The notes under the pieces were generated by a model, which was not told where the DNA came from, did no database searches, and saw only the letters and a program-made list of their open reading frames with translations. From Oscillospiraceae bacterium (lineage in GTDB: Bacteria; Bacillota; Clostridia; Oscillospirales; Ruminococcaceae): a stretch of DNA of 64,000 bases. Made by a program: the position numbers and the translations under genes. The DNA lies in contig BQOK01000001.1 of NCBI GenBank assembly GCA_022835495.1, positions 682,001 through 746,000 on the forward strand, read 5' to 3'. Below, in pieces: positions 1 through 7,895 of the stretch (position 1 is the stretch's first letter; each line of letters starts with the position of its first letter).

Positions 1-1053
1 GAGCTTTGCGCCCTGGGCCAGCACGGCGGCGCGCGCTTCGGGGGCCAGCGCGGCCAGATAGCGCCGGGCAATGGCGTATTCCTCTTCGCCGAAGTCCGGC
101 CCGCCCAAGGCGGTGAAGGAATCGGACAGGAGCTTGGAGAGGGTGGGGTTCGGCACGGTGTCGCTCAAACCGCCCAGCACGGTGGCCGTGACCTCGGTCT
201 CGGTCATCAGGGCCGCGCCTTGGGCGATCTTTTTGATGCGCTCGAGAATGGCCGCGCTGTCGGTGAGTTTGGGGGCGCGGACGAAGTACAGCAGCGAGGC
301 GCACTCCTGCACCACGTTGGGGGCGTCGCCGCCGCAATCCAGATACGCATAGTGCACCCGCGCCTGGCTGATGATGTGTTCGCGCAGGTAGTTGACCCCT
401 ACGTTCATGAGCTCGCAGGCGTCCAGCGCGCTGCGGCCCTGCTCCGGGCAGGCCCCCGCGTGGGCGGTGCGGCCCTTGAAGTCGAACCTGACCTTATAGT
501 AGGCCACCGTGCGCACGGCCATGGCGGCGTTCATGTCCATGGGGTGCCAGGTAAGGGCGGCGTCCAGCCCCGCAAAGCAGCCGGCCTTAGCCATGAAAGC
601 CTTGCCAAAGCCGGTCTCCTCGGCCGGGCAGCCGAAAAATTTTACCGTGCCGGCCGTGCCGGTGGCCTGGAGCCATTCTTTCAGGATCAGCGCCGCGCCC
701 GCCGCCCCGGCGCCCAGGGCGCTGTGGCCGCAGCCGTGCCCGCATTTTTGGCCCGGGATGGGCCGGGGCTCGGCCACGCCGGCCTCCTGGCTGAGGTTCG
801 GCAGGGCGTCGTACTCGCCCAGAATGCCGATGACCGGGGCGCCCTGGCCCCAGGTTGCCTCGAGCGCGGTGGGCAGGCCGCCCGTGCCGGTCTGGACCGC
901 AAAGCCCTCGCCGCGCAGCACCTGCGCGATCAGGGCGCTGCTCTCGGTTTCGCTGTAGCCGAATTCGGCGCTCTGCCACACCCCGCGGTTGACCTGCGAG
1001 ATGAGGGCCGCTTTTTCGGCGGCTGTTTGCCGGATGAACTGTAAAGTATCCAT
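1..1053 (-). CDS. M20 family amidohydrolase, AbgB-like (partial, 3' end outside window)
   Basis: This frame is open to the left edge, so at least 351 codons are visible and the C-terminus is missing. It starts at ATG 1053 behind GGAGG. The protein matches the zinc-dependent M20 amidohydrolases related to p-aminobenzoyl-glutamate hydrolase subunit B and indole-acetyl-amino-acid hydrolases. Metal-site segments are visible in order: GEYDALP, GHGCGHSALG, PAEETGFGK and TWHPMD. These enzymes cleave amide bonds of N-acylated amino acids in the cytoplasm. The gene is divergent from a LysR regulator, which is the usual arrangement for a regulator and its target. The exact substrate cannot be read from the sequence. 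Confidence 0.88.
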   Translation of the reverse strand, partial: MDTLQFIRQTAAEKAALISQVNRGVWQSAEFGYSETESSALIAQVLRGEGFAVQTGTGGLPTALEATWGQGAPVIGILGEYDALPNLSQEAGVAEPRPIPGQKCGHGCGHSALGAGAAGAALILKEWLQATGTAGTVKFFGCPAEETGFGKAFMAKAGCFAGLDAALTWHPMDMNAAMAVRTVAYYKVRFDFKGRTAHAGACPEQGRSALDACELMNVGVNYLREHIISQARVHYAYLDCGGDAPNVVQECASLLYFVRAPKLTDSAAILERIKKIAQGAALMTETEVTATVLGGLSDTVPNPTLSKLLSDSFTALGGPDFGEEEYAIARRYLAALAPEARAAVLAQGAKL

Positions 1054-1202
1054 TGTTTCCTCCTTGCTTTGTGTAGCGCCGCATTTCCCGGGATGCGCTG
1101 GCCGACAAACAAAGAATAGCACCGGGGAAAATTTTTGGGAAATATGGATTCCCGATAGGGGGTATTTTTTGTGAGTATATCCACAAAATTTGGCCGGGAA
1201 TT

Positions 1203-1231
1203 TTGCAAATTCAGCCAAAGGAAGGTATACT
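1203..1231 (+). promoter_or_regulatory. Promoter of the LysR gene
   Basis: TTGCAA at 1203-1208 and TATACT at 1226-1231 are separated by 17 bp and lie just upstream of the LysR gene. The surrounding 1054-1261 interval is AT-rich with several AAATT/AATTTT and TTCCC/GGGAA arms, a plausible setting for LysR binding, but I cannot define one operator. Confidence 0.6.
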
Positions 1232-1261
1232 GGAAAAAAGCGCTTTGAGGGGGAGAACGCG

Positions 1262-2158
1262 GTGACCATTCAGCAGCTGCAGTACGTTTTGGAGATCGCC
1301 CGCACGGGGTCGGTGTCGCAGACCGCCCGCAACCTGTTTTTATCGCAGCCAAACATCAGCAACGCGGTGAAAAACCTGGAGGCCGAGCTGGGTGTGGCTG
1401 TGTTCCAGCGCACCGCCACCGGTATGGCGCTGACCCCCGAGGGCAGGCGCCTGGTGCGCCGGGCAGGGGGGATCATTCAGGAGCTGAACGCGCTGCTGGA
1501 GGACGTGAAGGGCCAGCCGGACTGTTGTTTCAGGCTGAACAGCTCGCGCTATATCCCGGCCTTTGAGGCCTTTGCCGACCTGTGCCAGAAATACCAGCAC
1601 CAGCCGCAGCTGCATTTTTCCTGCTTTTCGGACCAGGCGAGCGACCCCGTGCGCGCGGCGGCGGAGGGCCAATACGACGTGTTTGTGTTTGTGCTGCCGG
1701 CGGCGTATGATTTAACCGAGCGCTGCGGTGCAGCCCGGCTGCGGTGCGAGGTGCTGCTGGAGGCGCCCATGTTCGTGCAGCTTGCAAAGGATCACCCGCT
1801 GGCAAAGCCGGGGGCGTTTTCGTTTGAGGCGCTGCACAATTACCCCTATGTGGACTTTACCGTGGCGGAGGGCGAGGGCACTTACAGCATGCCGTTTTTG
1901 AAATTTTTGGACCCAGACCGGTTGATCCGGGTGCAATCGATCACCAGCCGGCGGGACATTGTGGCCCACACCCTTGCCTTCAGCGCGGTGCTGCCCCATT
2001 CGCAGGAATACAACGACCGGTACGGCCTGGTGAATATCCCCATTCCGGGCACCCAGCTGAACATCGGTTACCTGTGCCCGGCAGAGCGGCCCCTTTCGCC
2101 CATTGCGCAGGAATATACGGACTTTTTTCGGCGGCGGCTCGCCCAGGCGGCGGAGTAA
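1262..2158 (+). CDS. LysR family transcriptional regulator
   Basis: This 298-residue protein has the N-terminal winged helix-turn-helix of LysR regulators (residues about 1-60, with the SQPNISNAVKNLEAELG recognition segment), followed by a periplasmic-binding-like effector domain. I chose GTG 1262 because AGGGGGAG lies just upstream and the translation then begins with the typical TIQQLQYVLEIA. An in-frame upstream extension exists but has no family resemblance. It is divergent from the AbgB-like amidohydrolase, so it probably controls that gene and itself, perhaps in response to an acylated amino acid. The effector is unknown. Confidence 0.9.
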   Translation: MTIQQLQYVLEIARTGSVSQTARNLFLSQPNISNAVKNLEAELGVAVFQRTATGMALTPEGRRLVRRAGGIIQELNALLEDVKGQPDCCFRLNSSRYIPAFEAFADLCQKYQHQPQLHFSCFSDQASDPVRAAAEGQYDVFVFVLPAAYDLTERCGAARLRCEVLLEAPMFVQLAKDHPLAKPGAFSFEALHNYPYVDFTVAEGEGTYSMPFLKFLDPDRLIRVQSITSRRDIVAHTLAFSAVLPHSQEYNDRYGLVNIPIPGTQLNIGYLCPAERPLSPIAQEYTDFFRRRLAQAAE

Positions 2159-2306
2159 AACGGCCCCGAGCGGAACAAATTCTGGAAAATTTTTGAAGAA
2201 AGTTTAAGAGTCCGATTTATGGTACCTGAAACCGCCTATAATAAAGGCATAGGGCAGGGGCGCAGGGCCCCGCCGGAATGCAAACAAGGAAAGGCGGTTT
2301 TGGAAG

Positions 2307-2426
2307 ATGGAAATGGATTACGTGATCAAATACGTCGGCTCCCATGTGGAGGTATACACCCAAAGCGGCAGCTTTCTGTTTTCTGCCGATACCACCCGCG
2401 AGGCCATGGAGGAGCTGGCGGGCTGA
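2307..2426 (+). CDS. Small protein of 39 residues, unknown function
   Basis: An ATG at 2307 follows AAGGAAAGGCGG and opens a 39-codon frame ending TGA 2424-2426. The product begins MEMDYVIKYVGSHVEVY and ends TREAMEELAG; it is acidic, soluble and looks like a short beta-hairpin plus helix. A TATAAT-like box (2235-2240 region) precedes it and a strong terminator hairpin follows at 2501, so it sits in its own transcription unit. That supports a real gene, but I recognise no family. Confidence 0.5.
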   Translation: MEMDYVIKYVGSHVEVYTQSGSFLFSADTTREAMEELAG

Positions 2427-2500
2427 CCGCGCGGGGAAGAACGCCGCGCGCATAAAAAACAGATCTTTGTATATTCTTTTAAGGCCATTTTGCAGGGCAA

Positions 2501-2545
2501 AAAGGCACAGCGGCGGGCAAGCCTGCCCGCCGCTGTGCCTTTTGT
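2501..2545 (+). terminator. Rho-independent terminator
   Basis: A perfect 19-bp stem (2501-2519 with 2524-2542) and a 4-nt loop end in TTT. It would end the transcript carrying the 39-residue ORF. Confidence 0.75.
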
Positions 2546-2610
2546 GCAAAAGTGGCAGAAAATTGTGGATTAATCGTGAAAAGCGACTGGATGCCTTTCG
2601 CACGCTACTG

Positions 2611-2619
2611 TGCTATAAT
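2611..2619 (+). promoter_or_regulatory. Extended -10 promoter upstream of the diguanylate cyclase
   Basis: TG-C-TATAAT at 2611-2619 is an extended -10 element; the -35 region at 2591-2596 is weak. The 2427-2743 stretch otherwise holds only the terminator at 2501-2545 and a leader of about 115 nt in which I see no riboswitch fold. Confidence 0.5.
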
Positions 2620-2743
2620 AATTACAATTGGTTCCAGGCTGTTTTCGGGGCCATGCGTTTTGCACGCCCCGCCGCGGTGAAAAAGCCGCGCAGGCGCGCA
2701 GGCGGCGAAAACAAAGACTTTTCCCCGGAATGAGGAGTGCGGA

Positions 2744-3931
2744 ATGAAGGAAGAGAACAGGCACCGGCCCATCCGGCGGAGAATCCGGCGGGTGGACATA
2801 CAGGTGTCGCTTTTTATGGCTGTGATGGTGCTTGTGACCACACTTTTTACCTTTGGCCTGAGCTATGAAATCACCTATGCGGACATGATCACCTCGCTGC
2901 GGGAGCGGGTGCAGGCGATCTACACGCTGCTGGACGGCAGGCTGGACGAAAGCACCTTCCGGGGCATCGACGCGCCGGAGGACATGGCCAGCACCACCTA
3001 CCGCCAGACCCAGCAGCTGCTGCGCTTTGTGCGGGAATCCACAGGCGTGCTGTACCTGTACACGGCCAAGCAGAACGAGCGGGGCGAACTGGTGTATGTG
3101 GTGGACGGGCTGAGCGAGGAAGAGGACTTCCGCTACCCCGGCGACCGGCTGGAGCCGGAGATCGAGCCGGCCATGCGGCGCGCGCTGGCGGGCGAAAACG
3201 TTCTGCCCGACCACATTCAAAAGACCGACTGGGGCAAGATTTTTATCACCTACCTGCCCATCCACGGCGAGGGAGACAGCGTGCTGGGGGTGGTGGGCAT
3301 TGAATTTGACGCCGAGCACCAGTACAACACCTATCTGGTGTTGCGCCGGGCGGCGCCCGGCTGCATCGTGCTGCTGTGCCTGGTTTCGGTGGCGTTTGCC
3401 GTGCTGTTTTTCCGCCGGGTGTCCAACCCCACCTACCAGGATATGGCCAACACCGATCAGCTGACTGGCCTGAAAAGCCGAAACGCATTTGAGGTGGATC
3501 TGAAAAATGCGATCTCGGGCGGCGCGGGCCGGGGCAGCGGGCTGCTGGTGGCGGACCTGGACCACCTGAAGCAGGTGAACGACACCCTGGGCCACGCGGT
3601 AGGGGACCGGTACATCCAGCGGGCCGCCGAGGCGCTGCGCCAGGCGCTGGGGAGCCGGGCGATCCTGTACCGGGTGGGGGGCGACGAATTCGTCGCTTTT
3701 TACGCACAGGCCTCTGCGGAGCAGCTGGAACGGGACGAAGAGGCTATCAAGTGGTATTTTGAAGAACTGCGGGAGGACTGGCCGGTGGAGACTTCGCTCT
3801 CGATCGGCGGGGCGATGTTCGACCCGGAGCAGGAGGATGATCTGCACGGCACCTACCGGCGGGCAGACGCCGGCATGTACGAGCAAAAACGCGAGAGCCA
3901 CCGCCGGGAGGAGCGCCGGGCGCAGGCGTGA
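2744..3931 (+). CDS. Membrane-bound diguanylate cyclase (GGDEF)
   Basis: The 395-residue protein has an N-terminal membrane helix (about 24-45), an extracellular sensor region of about 160 residues, a second helix (about 205-225) and a C-terminal GGDEF domain. The catalytic motif GGDEF is intact at residues 312-316 (RVGGDEFVAF), so cyclic di-GMP synthesis from two GTP is expected. No RxxD inhibitory site is seen at the usual position before GGDEF (SRAILYRVGG). The start ATG 2744 follows GAGGAGTGCGGA. A second cyclic di-GMP protein lies at 40710. The signal it senses is unknown. Confidence 0.92.
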   Translation: MKEENRHRPIRRRIRRVDIQVSLFMAVMVLVTTLFTFGLSYEITYADMITSLRERVQAIYTLLDGRLDESTFRGIDAPEDMASTTYRQTQQLLRFVRESTGVLYLYTAKQNERGELVYVVDGLSEEEDFRYPGDRLEPEIEPAMRRALAGENVLPDHIQKTDWGKIFITYLPIHGEGDSVLGVVGIEFDAEHQYNTYLVLRRAAPGCIVLLCLVSVAFAVLFFRRVSNPTYQDMANTDQLTGLKSRNAFEVDLKNAISGGAGRGSGLLVADLDHLKQVNDTLGHAVGDRYIQRAAEALRQALGSRAILYRVGGDEFVAFYAQASAEQLERDEEAIKWYFEELREDWPVETSLSIGGAMFDPEQEDDLHGTYRRADAGMYEQKRESHRREERRAQA

Positions 3932-3942
3932 AGAATAAAAAA

Positions 3943-3978
3943 GCAGGGCCGCCGGGATGAATTTCCCGGCGGCCCTGC
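3943..3978. terminator. Bidirectional terminator between convergent genes
   Basis: A perfect 15-bp stem (3943-3957 with 3964-3978) and a 6-nt loop lie between the ends of the diguanylate cyclase and the XRE gene. Confidence 0.7.
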
Positions 3979-3994
3979 CGCGCAAAGAGTGGGC

Positions 3995-5095
3995 TCAGGG
4001 CTGCTGCTGTGGTTTTGGCTGCTGCGGGCGATGCCGCAGGAGCAGGGCGCGGAATTCGGCGTTCTGCCGCAAAAAATCGTAGCGGGGGTTGGTTTCCAGT
4101 TCGGCCAAAAGGCCGGGCAGAAGCGAGGCGGCGGCCTTCGCCGGGGTGAGAGTTTCGAAACGGGCCTGGTATTCGGGCGAGAGATGGTAATACAAAGGGC
4201 CCGCCGGGGGCTGGAAGAGCGAGGGGATGGAGGCGAACAGCTTTTTCAGCAGATCAAGGCTTGCAGGCTGGTCCTGCCGCTTGACCGCGAGCTCGAACCG
4301 GGGAAGCAGGGCGGAAAATTCGGCCTGGCCCAGCAGCCCGGCCAGCTGGCCGGAGAGCGCCGCCAGAGAGGCGGCGTGCCCGGTGCGGCCTTCGTCCAGC
4401 GCGATGCCCAGCAGGTTCAGCAGGACCCCCTGCAGCTCGCCGGTGAGGGCCAGCAGCTTGCGCTCATAGATACCGGCGGCCCCGGCGGTGTTGCCCTGCT
4501 GCAGCAGCAGCTGCGCCTCGAGTTGGCGCTTATCGGGCTGATCGTGCTCGGGCAGGGAGGCCAAAAGTTCCTGGGCTTTGCCGAACTCGCCGCGGTTAAG
4601 GTATTTGCCGGCCAGCAAAAAGCGCGAGCGGTCGCGCAGCGTGCCGCCGCCGCAGCGCACGGCCTGCTCGTACAGGGCGATGACCTGATCGGAATATTCC
4701 TGTTTTTGGGAAGCGCTTGCCCCAAGCATCAGCAGCGCGCCGTCCAGCGTCATGGCCACGGTGTGCAGCAGCGGCGCGCAGTTGGGGTATTTCCGCGTTT
4801 CGGCCAGGGCTTTGGCAAACCCCGCCTCCAGGCCGCCCTTGTGGAAGGTATCGCCTAGGGCGGCCGCGAACCGGTCGATCTCCTGCTTTGAGGGCCCTTC
4901 GAAAAAGCAGAACAGCGCGTTCAGGTCTACCCCCAGCAGGCGCGCCAGCGGGGGCAAAAGCGCGATGTCGGGCGCGGTGGCGCCCTTTTCCCATTTGTTT
5001 ACGGCGGGCGCGGTGACCCCCAGAGCGTCGGCAACTTCTTCCTGGGTGAGGCCCAGCGCCTTGCGCTTTTCCCGGATGATGGCATTCATGGGCAT
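3995..5095 (-). CDS. XRE family regulator with long helical C-terminal domain
   Basis: A 366-residue protein with an N-terminal XRE helix-turn-helix (about residues 5-60; LTQEEVADALGVTAPAVNKWEKG) and a long alpha-helical remainder that reads like degenerate TPR repeats (for example AQELLASLPEHDQPDKRQLEAQ is avoided here; the region spans about 90-350). ATG 5095 was chosen because GGAG lies upstream; the in-frame extension further upstream is not protein-like. The class is common in Clostridia as a DNA-binding protein with a protein- or peptide-sensing helical domain. Target genes are unknown. The C-terminus is rich in Gln, Pro and Lys. Confidence 0.8.
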   Translation of the reverse strand: MPMNAIIREKRKALGLTQEEVADALGVTAPAVNKWEKGATAPDIALLPPLARLLGVDLNALFCFFEGPSKQEIDRFAAALGDTFHKGGLEAGFAKALAETRKYPNCAPLLHTVAMTLDGALLMLGASASQKQEYSDQVIALYEQAVRCGGGTLRDRSRFLLAGKYLNRGEFGKAQELLASLPEHDQPDKRQLEAQLLLQQGNTAGAAGIYERKLLALTGELQGVLLNLLGIALDEGRTGHAASLAALSGQLAGLLGQAEFSALLPRFELAVKRQDQPASLDLLKKLFASIPSLFQPPAGPLYYHLSPEYQARFETLTPAKAAASLLPGLLAELETNPRYDFLRQNAEFRALLLRHRPQQPKPQQQP

Positions 5096-5236
5096 GGTAT
5101 CAACTCCAAGTCTGTTTTTTGAGAAGGCCCTTCCCTTGCTTTTATTGTACCAGAGCGGGGCGGCAGGCACAATTGAACGGTTCTTTCATAAAAGGCAAAA
5201 AACATGAGCGCGGTTCATGTTTTTGCACCGGAACGC

Positions 5237-5284
5237 AAAAACGCCGGCGGGCCCCCAGGCACGAGGGGGCCGCTGGCGTTTTTT
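5237..5284 (-). terminator. Terminator of the P-type ATPase gene
   Basis: A hairpin with arms at 5237-5256 and about 5265-5284 carries a run of T on the minus strand, immediately after the P-type ATPase stop. Confidence 0.7.
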
Positions 5285-5294
5285 CAGTACTTTT

Positions 5295-7733
5295 TCAGGC
5301 CGCGTCCTTTTTGCTGTGGCGGGCGGGCGCGGCCACCGAAGGGCGGGTGCGGCGTTCCCGCGCGGCGAGCCGCCGTTTGACGAGGAAGGCTGTGCCCTGG
5401 CAAAGGGCCATCACCGCCGGCAGGGCCACGGCAAAGAGAAGCAGCAGCCGCCCGGCAGCGGGGGTGAGGGCCTCAAGGCGGAACAGGGGCGCCAGAAGGA
5501 ACGCGGCGCCGTAGTAGCCGAAGCCCATCAGGGCCACCAGGGTGGCGCGCCAGCCGGTGAGGGGCCAGCACACCACCAGCAGCTGGCCCAGGCCCACCAC
5601 GCCGAGAAGCAGGCAGCACAGGGTGGATACCTGCCCCGAAGCCAGGCCCAGCGCCCCGCCGGCCCAGCTTACCCCCACGAGGCAGACCGCGCCGGTGATG
5701 CCGCCGGGCAAAGCGTTCAACAGGGCGGTGCGCATAAAATGACCGCCCGCTTTTTTAAAGGAGGGCTCGAAGGTGAGCAGGAACGAGGGCGCGCCGATCA
5801 TCAGGCCCCCGAACAGGCTGATCTGGATGGGGGTAAGGGGGTAGGCAAAGGGCAGCCAGAGCAAAAACAGCACGGCCAAAAAGGAGAAGATGTTTTTCAC
5901 CAGGAACAGCGAGGCGGCGCGCTGGATGTTGCCCATCACACGCCTGCCCTCGGCCACGATGTGGGGCATGGCGGAGAAATCGGAATCCAGCAGAACGATC
6001 TGAGCCACCTGCTGGGCGGTTTCGCTGCCCGCAGCCATGGCCACGCTGCAGTCCGCATCCTTGAGGGCCAGCACGTCGTTCACGCCGTCGCCGATCATGG
6101 CGACCGTGTGCCCCTTGGCTTTGAGGCCCTGAATGAGCTGCCGTTTCTGCTGGGGGCTCACCCGGCCAAAGCAGGTGTGGCTCTCGGCGATCTGGCCCCA
6201 ATCGGCATCTTCGGGGAGGGCGCGGGTATCGGCCCAGAGGTCCGCGCCCTCCACCCCGGCCTGCTGGGCGATGCGCGCCACGGCCACCGGGTTGTCGCCG
6301 CTGATGACCTTTACGGTCACGCCCTGCTGGCGGAAATAGCGCAGGGTTTCGGCCGCGCCGGGGCGCAGCTCATCCTGCAGAAACACCAGCCCCAGGGGGC
6401 GCAGGCCGCCCGGCAGCGCGGCTGTGGCGGGCAGCGCGCCGCCTGCGGCCAAAAGCAGGGCGCGGCGGCCCTGCCGGAGTTCAGCATCCAGCTGGGCCTG
6501 GCAGAACAGCGGCCCGGGCAGAACCATTTCAGGCGCGCCCAGCACTAGGCTTTGACCGGCGCCGCTCTCCAGCGCGGCCCACTTGCGCTCGGAGGAGAAG
6601 GGGATTTCCCGCACTTGGCCCAGGGGCGCGCCGGGCGCTGCAAAGCGGGCCTGCAGAGCCAGGGAGGTGGGGTTCTGGCTGGAGGCGGCGTGGGCGAAAA
6701 GGCCCAGGGCCGCTTCCAGCGCGGCGGCGCCCACCCCGGGGGCGGCGCACAGGCCGGTGACAGCCAGGGTGCCCGCGGTGATGGTGCCGGTTTTATCAAG
6801 ACACAGGGTATCGACCCGGGCCAGGTTTTCGATGCAGGCCAGTTCGTGCACCAGCACCCGGCGGCGGGCAAGGCCCATGAGGCTGACCGCCAGCGCCACG
6901 CTGACCAGAAGGTACAGCCCCTCGGGGATCATGCCCACCACCGCACCGATGGTGGTGCTGACCGCCGCGGGAAGAGCGGCGCCGGGCAGGGCGAGCTGGC
7001 GGGTGAGCAAAAACATGCCCAGGGGCACGATGATAAAGCTTAAAAGGCGCAGCCAGCGGTCCAGCGCGCGCATCATCTCGGAGCGGTGGCGCTTGTGCTT
7101 GCGGGCGGCCTGGGCAATGCGGGCGGCCCAGCAGCTTTCGCCCACCTGCTCCAGCCGGGCGCGGCCGGCGCCCGCCACCACAAAGCTGCCGGAGAGCAGC
7201 TTTGCGCCGGGCAGCTTTTCGATGATCCGGCTCTCGCCGGTGAGCAGGGCCTCGTTCACTTCCAGCCGGCCGGAGGCCAGGATGGCATCGGCACAGATCT
7301 GGCTGCCGGGACCAAACTCGACGATATCGTCCAGCACCAGCTGATCCGGGGGCAAAAGCACGGATTCGCCCTGGCGGATCACCGTGACCGGCCGCTGGGC
7401 CAGAAGGCTGACCCGGTCCAGCACCTTTTTGACCCGAAGCTCCTGCACGATGCCCACCAGCAGGTTGCAGGCCACCACCGCGAGAAAGGTGACGTCGGTC
7501 CAGTCGCCCACTGCAATGAGGCAGGCGGCCAGGGCCAGGAACAAAAAGTTGAAAAAGGTGAACAGGTTGTCCCACAGAATTTGGCCGGTGGTTTTGGACA
7601 GGGGCTTTGCCGCGGTGTTGGCAAGGCCCTCGGCCGCGCGCTGCGCGGCCTGGGCGTGGGTGAGGCCGGCGTTGGGGGAGGGGTCCCACCGCTGGCAGGG
7701 CGTTGGGGGCTGGGGCTGTTTTGCGTGCTTCAT
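5295..7733 (-). CDS. Cation-translocating P-type ATPase, CtpE-like
   Basis: An 812-residue P-type ATPase. In order: N-terminal cytoplasmic part, two membrane helices (about 55-95), actuator domain with LLTGES, two helices with IPEGLYLL (the PEGL motif of P2-type pumps), phosphorylation site DKTGT with Asp313, nucleotide-binding domain, hinge GDGVNDVLALKDADCS, and six more helices. The PEGLxLL and VxELxxIExLARVD-like context resembles mycobacterial CtpE, for which calcium transport has been reported, rather than heavy-metal CPx pumps; no metal-binding N-terminal domain or CPC motif is present. ATG 7733 is chosen behind AAGGGA. Substrate ion is inferred, not shown. Confidence 0.85.
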   Translation of the reverse strand: MKHAKQPQPPTPCQRWDPSPNAGLTHAQAAQRAAEGLANTAAKPLSKTTGQILWDNLFTFFNFLFLALAACLIAVGDWTDVTFLAVVACNLLVGIVQELRVKKVLDRVSLLAQRPVTVIRQGESVLLPPDQLVLDDIVEFGPGSQICADAILASGRLEVNEALLTGESRIIEKLPGAKLLSGSFVVAGAGRARLEQVGESCWAARIAQAARKHKRHRSEMMRALDRWLRLLSFIIVPLGMFLLTRQLALPGAALPAAVSTTIGAVVGMIPEGLYLLVSVALAVSLMGLARRRVLVHELACIENLARVDTLCLDKTGTITAGTLAVTGLCAAPGVGAAALEAALGLFAHAASSQNPTSLALQARFAAPGAPLGQVREIPFSSERKWAALESGAGQSLVLGAPEMVLPGPLFCQAQLDAELRQGRRALLLAAGGALPATAALPGGLRPLGLVFLQDELRPGAAETLRYFRQQGVTVKVISGDNPVAVARIAQQAGVEGADLWADTRALPEDADWGQIAESHTCFGRVSPQQKRQLIQGLKAKGHTVAMIGDGVNDVLALKDADCSVAMAAGSETAQQVAQIVLLDSDFSAMPHIVAEGRRVMGNIQRAASLFLVKNIFSFLAVLFLLWLPFAYPLTPIQISLFGGLMIGAPSFLLTFEPSFKKAGGHFMRTALLNALPGGITGAVCLVGVSWAGGALGLASGQVSTLCCLLLGVVGLGQLLVVCWPLTGWRATLVALMGFGYYGAAFLLAPLFRLEALTPAAGRLLLLFAVALPAVMALCQGTAFLVKRRLAARERRTRPSVAAPARHSKKDAA

Positions 7734-7854
7734 GGCATTATCCCTTGAGCGCCGCAGGGCAGGGTCCCGGGCGCATTCCTTTCGTTCAGAGCGTTTGGCT
7801 TTGTATATAGAGTGAACGAGAAAGGACAAATTATTTCTTCAAAACGCGAAATTT

Positions 7855-7887
7855 ATAGAAAAAGGGCGGGCCCGGTCCGGCCCGCCC
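7855..7887 (-). terminator. Terminator of glutamine synthetase gene
   Basis: A 9-bp GC stem (7864-7872 with 7879-7887) is followed on the minus strand by TTTTTCT, directly after the stop of the glutamine synthetase gene. Confidence 0.75.
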
Positions 7888-7895
7888 ACACGGCG

